A stretch of 6,536 nt of DNA from Kineosporiaceae bacterium (GTDB lineage: Bacteria > Actinomycetota > Actinomycetes > Actinomycetales > Angustibacteraceae), in assembly GCA_027345905.1 (NCBI GenBank), contig DAIETC010000036.1:1-6536 (forward strand), read 5' to 3'. Position 1 is the stretch's first letter. Each line of letters begins with the position of its first letter. A model generated the notes under the pieces. That model was not told the origin of the DNA and ran no database searches. It was given only the letters and a program-made list of their open reading frames with translations. Position numbers and translations under genes: made by a program. Of the stretch, positions 4,188 to 6,536 are shown piece by piece.

Positions 4188-6536
4188 GCCGCTCGACGGC
4201 GACCTGGATCAGCCGGCGGGCCCGCGCGTCGAAGGAGTGCTCGGCGCCGATGCGGGCGGCATTGGCCACGATCGTCGCGTCGTCGGGGAAGAGCTCGTCG
4301 ACCGGCTGCCGCAGCAGCTGCGTCAGGTGCTCGGGGGAGCGCCAGGTGCGCACGCTGGGGCCGAAGATGGCTTCGGTGCCCTCGATGTGGTCGCTCAGCA
4401 CCCGCCCGCCGGCTGCCGCGACGTCGAAGAGCCGGTTGGACCAGAAGCCCTCGCGCCGCATGTCGTCCCAGTGGTCGTTGAGCACCACCCCAGCCGCCCG
4501 GTACATCGCCGGCAGACGGTCGTTGGCCACCGCCGGGGCGCGCACGAGGCGGGGGTCGATGAACGCGTCCCACATGCTGCCGTAGACCGCGAGGTCGGCG
4601 TCGGCCTCGACCGCGGCCCGCACCGACGTCCGGTAGATGTTCCTGGAGTTGCCCACGAACAGGACACGCTCGCCCGTGCCCGGTTCGGCCGCGTCCGGGC
4701 GGAAGATCGTCGAGTCGGTGCACTGCAGCAAGGGTTCGATCGGCACGCCCCAGCGGGCACTCGCCTGCGCCGCCCAGCGCCCCCCGGCGGCGAAGACCCG
4801 GTCGTAGCCGGCCAGCTCGCTGGGCTCGACCAGGTCCGGGTGGCTGATCACCCAGAGCAGGTTGACCTGACCAGGAACCGGCGCCACCCGGTCGAGCCCT
4901 CGCAGGACGACGCGCACGTCGTCCAGGTAGTTGCTCGCCCGCTCAGCCGCCTCACGCAGGTCGACGACCACCTCGTGGCCTTGGCGGCGCAGCGCCGCGG
5001 CAAGCGACTGGGCGAAGTGCCAGTCGCCCCACTTCTCGCCGTCCGGGCCAGAGGGCGCAGCGATCTGCAGGGCCCAGCGCAAGGGGGCACCGGCCAGGGC
5101 GCGCTCGCGGGCCGAGGGACGGTCGTAGACGGTCACGGGCCGCGGCACCAGCACCCCCGGGCCGACGCTGACGGCACGAACGTGCGCCAGTCGCAGCCCA
5201 CAGCGCGCCCACGCGCTGGTGTCCGGCGCGGGAGCAGCCGCCCGCCAGCGTTCGCGCACCAGTGCCACGTCGTGGCCGTCCGTGGCCCGTTCCGGCCGGT
5301 CGATGACCCACGCCTGCACCGACGTGAGCACCTTCGCGCCGCCACCGCCGCGCCGCTCGCGCAGCCGCAACGTCAGGTCGATGCCGTGCCCGTCGTGCAG
5401 CAGCAACGGCTGCAGACCGCCCAGCGCGGCAACCTCGCCAGCGCGCACGAGGAACACCCGCTCGTCCACAGCGACCACGTCCAGCTCGCCGCCCTGGGCG
5501 ACGTCCTCGCGAGGGTGCCCGCGCAGCACGCCGACCGGCTGGTCGACGCCCTCGACCGCGGTGACCCCGGCGCTGGCCACCGTCCCCTGCGCGCCCAGAA
5601 CCAGCGGCGCCACCACGACCGTGCCCTCGTCCAGCGCGTCGCGCAGGGCACCCAACCCGCTGCGCAACAGCACGTGCGGGTCGCAGACCAGCAACAGCTC
5701 GCCCGTCGTCAGCCCCAGGCCGACGTTGGTCCCGAGAGCGAAGCCGAGGTTGACGGGCATCCGGTGCCAGCGCACGCGCGGGTCGGCCAGGCTCAGGGTC
5801 GCCAGCATGCTGCTGGCGGACCGGCGCGACCCCGCGTCGACCACGACCAGCTCGAGGTCGCCGTCCCACTGCAGCAGCGCCTCGATCCCGCGGACCGCCT
5901 CGCCCGGGTGGTTGTGCACGGGGACGACGGCGCTGATCCGGCCCGGGACACGCTCGCGGTCTCGGGCGCTCGCCCAGTCGACCAGGTGCCGCGAGCGGAC
6001 GACGTAGTCCCAGGTCAGCGGCTCGCGCACACTGATTCGGGTGGGGTCCTCACGGTCCTCGCTGTAGATCGCCCCGATGTAGGGCAGGTAGGTCAGCTGG
6101 CAGCTCTGGCTGAGGCGCAGGACCAGGTCGTAGTCGACCGTGCGACGCAGGTCTTCGGCGAACCCGCCGGTCTGCGCCAGCCGGTCGGCCCGTACGACCA
6201 GCACGTTCAGGTCGATGTGGTTGCCCACCAGCAGGTGCTCACGGCCCCCGTCGAAGGCGCGAAATGTCGTCCGGCGCCCGTCGCGCAGCTCCATCGCGGT
6301 GTAGGCGGCGTCCAGGCCGCGCAGCTGCATTGCCGACACGGTGATCCGCAGGAAGTCCGGTTCCCAGGTGTTGTCGGAGTCCAGGAAGGCCACGTACCGG
6401 CCACGGGCCTGCGCGATGCCGAGGTTGCGCGCCCGGCTGACCCCCGCGTGCTCGCCATGGACGACACGGATTCTGGCGTCGAAGGCCGTCAGGCCCTGCA
6501 GCACGAACGCGGTGTCGTCGGTGGAACCGTCGTCGA
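4180..6536 (-). CDS. Multidomain glycosyltransferase GT2-GT2-GT-B, 5' partial
   Basis: The frame is open to the right edge, giving 784 visible residues after a partial codon; roughly 35 N-terminal residues are probably missing. The GTG at 6502-6504 is not the start, since the GT2 motif DDGSTDDT lies before it (residues 1-8). Domain 1 (1 to about 195) is an intact-looking GT2: metal-binding DSD at 52-54 and GGFAEDLRRTVDYDLVLRL (123-141). Domain 2 (about 200-412) is GT2-like: VVPVHNHPGEAV (203-214), VVDAGSRRSA (231-240), NLGFALGTNVGL (262-273), CDPHVLL (284-290), HDGHGIDLTLRLR (380-392). Its nucleotide and catalytic motifs differ from consensus. Domain 3 (about 485-784) is a CgeB-like GT-B transferase: KWGDWHFAQSL (501-511), WVISHP (561-566), LLQCTDSTIFRP (602-613), FVGNSRNIYR (626-635), NDHWDDMRREGFWSNRLFDV (686-705). 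No membrane segment is seen, so it is probably cytoplasmic. It likely makes two or more linkages of the glycan exported by the neighbouring operon. Confidence 0.88.
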   Translation of the reverse strand, partial: DDGSTDDTAFVLQGLTAFDARIRVVHGEHAGVSRARNLGIAQARGRYVAFLDSDNTWEPDFLRITVSAMQLRGLDAAYTAMELRDGRRTTFRAFDGGREHLLVGNHIDLNVLVVRADRLAQTGGFAEDLRRTVDYDLVLRLSQSCQLTYLPYIGAIYSEDREDPTRISVREPLTWDYVVRSRHLVDWASARDRERVPGRISAVVPVHNHPGEAVRGIEALLQWDGDLELVVVDAGSRRSASSMLATLSLADPRVRWHRMPVNLGFALGTNVGLGLTTGELLLVCDPHVLLRSGLGALRDALDEGTVVVAPLVLGAQGTVASAGVTAVEGVDQPVGVLRGHPREDVAQGGELDVVAVDERVFLVRAGEVAALGGLQPLLLHDGHGIDLTLRLRERRGGGGAKVLTSVQAWVIDRPERATDGHDVALVRERWRAAAPAPDTSAWARCGLRLAHVRAVSVGPGVLVPRPVTVYDRPSARERALAGAPLRWALQIAAPSGPDGEKWGDWHFAQSLAAALRRQGHEVVVDLREAAERASNYLDDVRVVLRGLDRVAPVPGQVNLLWVISHPDLVEPSELAGYDRVFAAGGRWAAQASARWGVPIEPLLQCTDSTIFRPDAAEPGTGERVLFVGNSRNIYRTSVRAAVEADADLAVYGSMWDAFIDPRLVRAPAVANDRLPAMYRAAGVVLNDHWDDMRREGFWSNRLFDVAAAGGRVLSDHIEGTEAIFGPSVRTWRSPEHLTQLLRQPVDELFPDDATIVANAARIGAEHSFDARARRLIQVAVERLT

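Noticed and set aside
3404..4585. Plus-strand open frame crossing the convergent gene boundary (393 codons).
   Set aside because: It is out of frame with the GT4 gene in its first part and antisense to the large glycosyltransferase in the second. Its Arg/Gly/Ala-rich product has no family resemblance.
5219..6007. Plus-strand open frame inside the large glycosyltransferase gene (262 codons).
   Set aside because: Ser/Arg/Thr/Pro-rich product with no domain, antisense to a region carrying clear GT2 motifs; a compositional shadow.
1..6536. Search by eye for CRISPR arrays, tRNA or rRNA genes, insertion sequence ends and tandem repeats.
   Set aside because: Coding sequence fills nearly the whole window, and no repeated spacer pattern, transposase motif or RNA gene was recognised.

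Overview
The base composition (very GC-rich throughout, strong G/C at third codon positions, GTG starts for most genes) points to a high-GC actinomycete (Actinomycetota). The species cannot be named from this window. Every protein recognised here belongs to making or exporting a cell-surface polysaccharide, so the window is part of a surface glycan (cell-wall polysaccharide or capsule-like) locus.

Layout, left to right: (1) bases 1-76, minus strand, hold the first 25 codons of an unidentified gene that leaves the window. (2) Bases 77-195 are a 119-bp divergent intergenic region with candidate back-to-back promoters whose -10 boxes overlap, and a strong 26-bp inverted repeat. (3) Bases 196-4187, plus strand, form a tightly packed four-gene operon: a UDP-sugar 6-dehydrogenase (WbpA/TviB type), a Wzm/TagG-type ABC-2 permease, its Wzt/RfbE-type ATPase without a C-terminal glycan-binding domain, and a GT4-type glycosyltransferase. 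The first three genes overlap at start/stop and the fourth follows after 5 bp. (4) Bases 4180-6536, minus strand, hold the C-terminal 784 residues of a very large glycosyltransferase that runs off the right edge. It combines a GT2 domain, a second and partly degenerate GT2 domain, and a CgeB-like GT-B domain. It converges on the operon, and the two coding regions overlap by 8 bp.

How the parts may work together (inference): the dehydrogenase supplies a UDP-uronic acid (UDP-GlcNAcA-like or UDP-GlcA-like). The GT4 enzyme and the multidomain glycosyltransferase build a lipid-linked polymer at the inner face of the membrane. The permease/ATPase pair flips the finished polymer outward. The ATPase resembles, from memory of the family, the mycobacterial galactan exporter ATPase (Rv3781/RfbE) more than Gram-negative Wzt proteins with a carbohydrate-binding tail. 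No mobile element, CRISPR array, rRNA or tRNA was seen, and no stretch over 300 bases lacks a gene. The most unusual items are the GT2-GT2-GT-B chain with its degenerate middle domain and the palindrome in the shared divergent promoter region.
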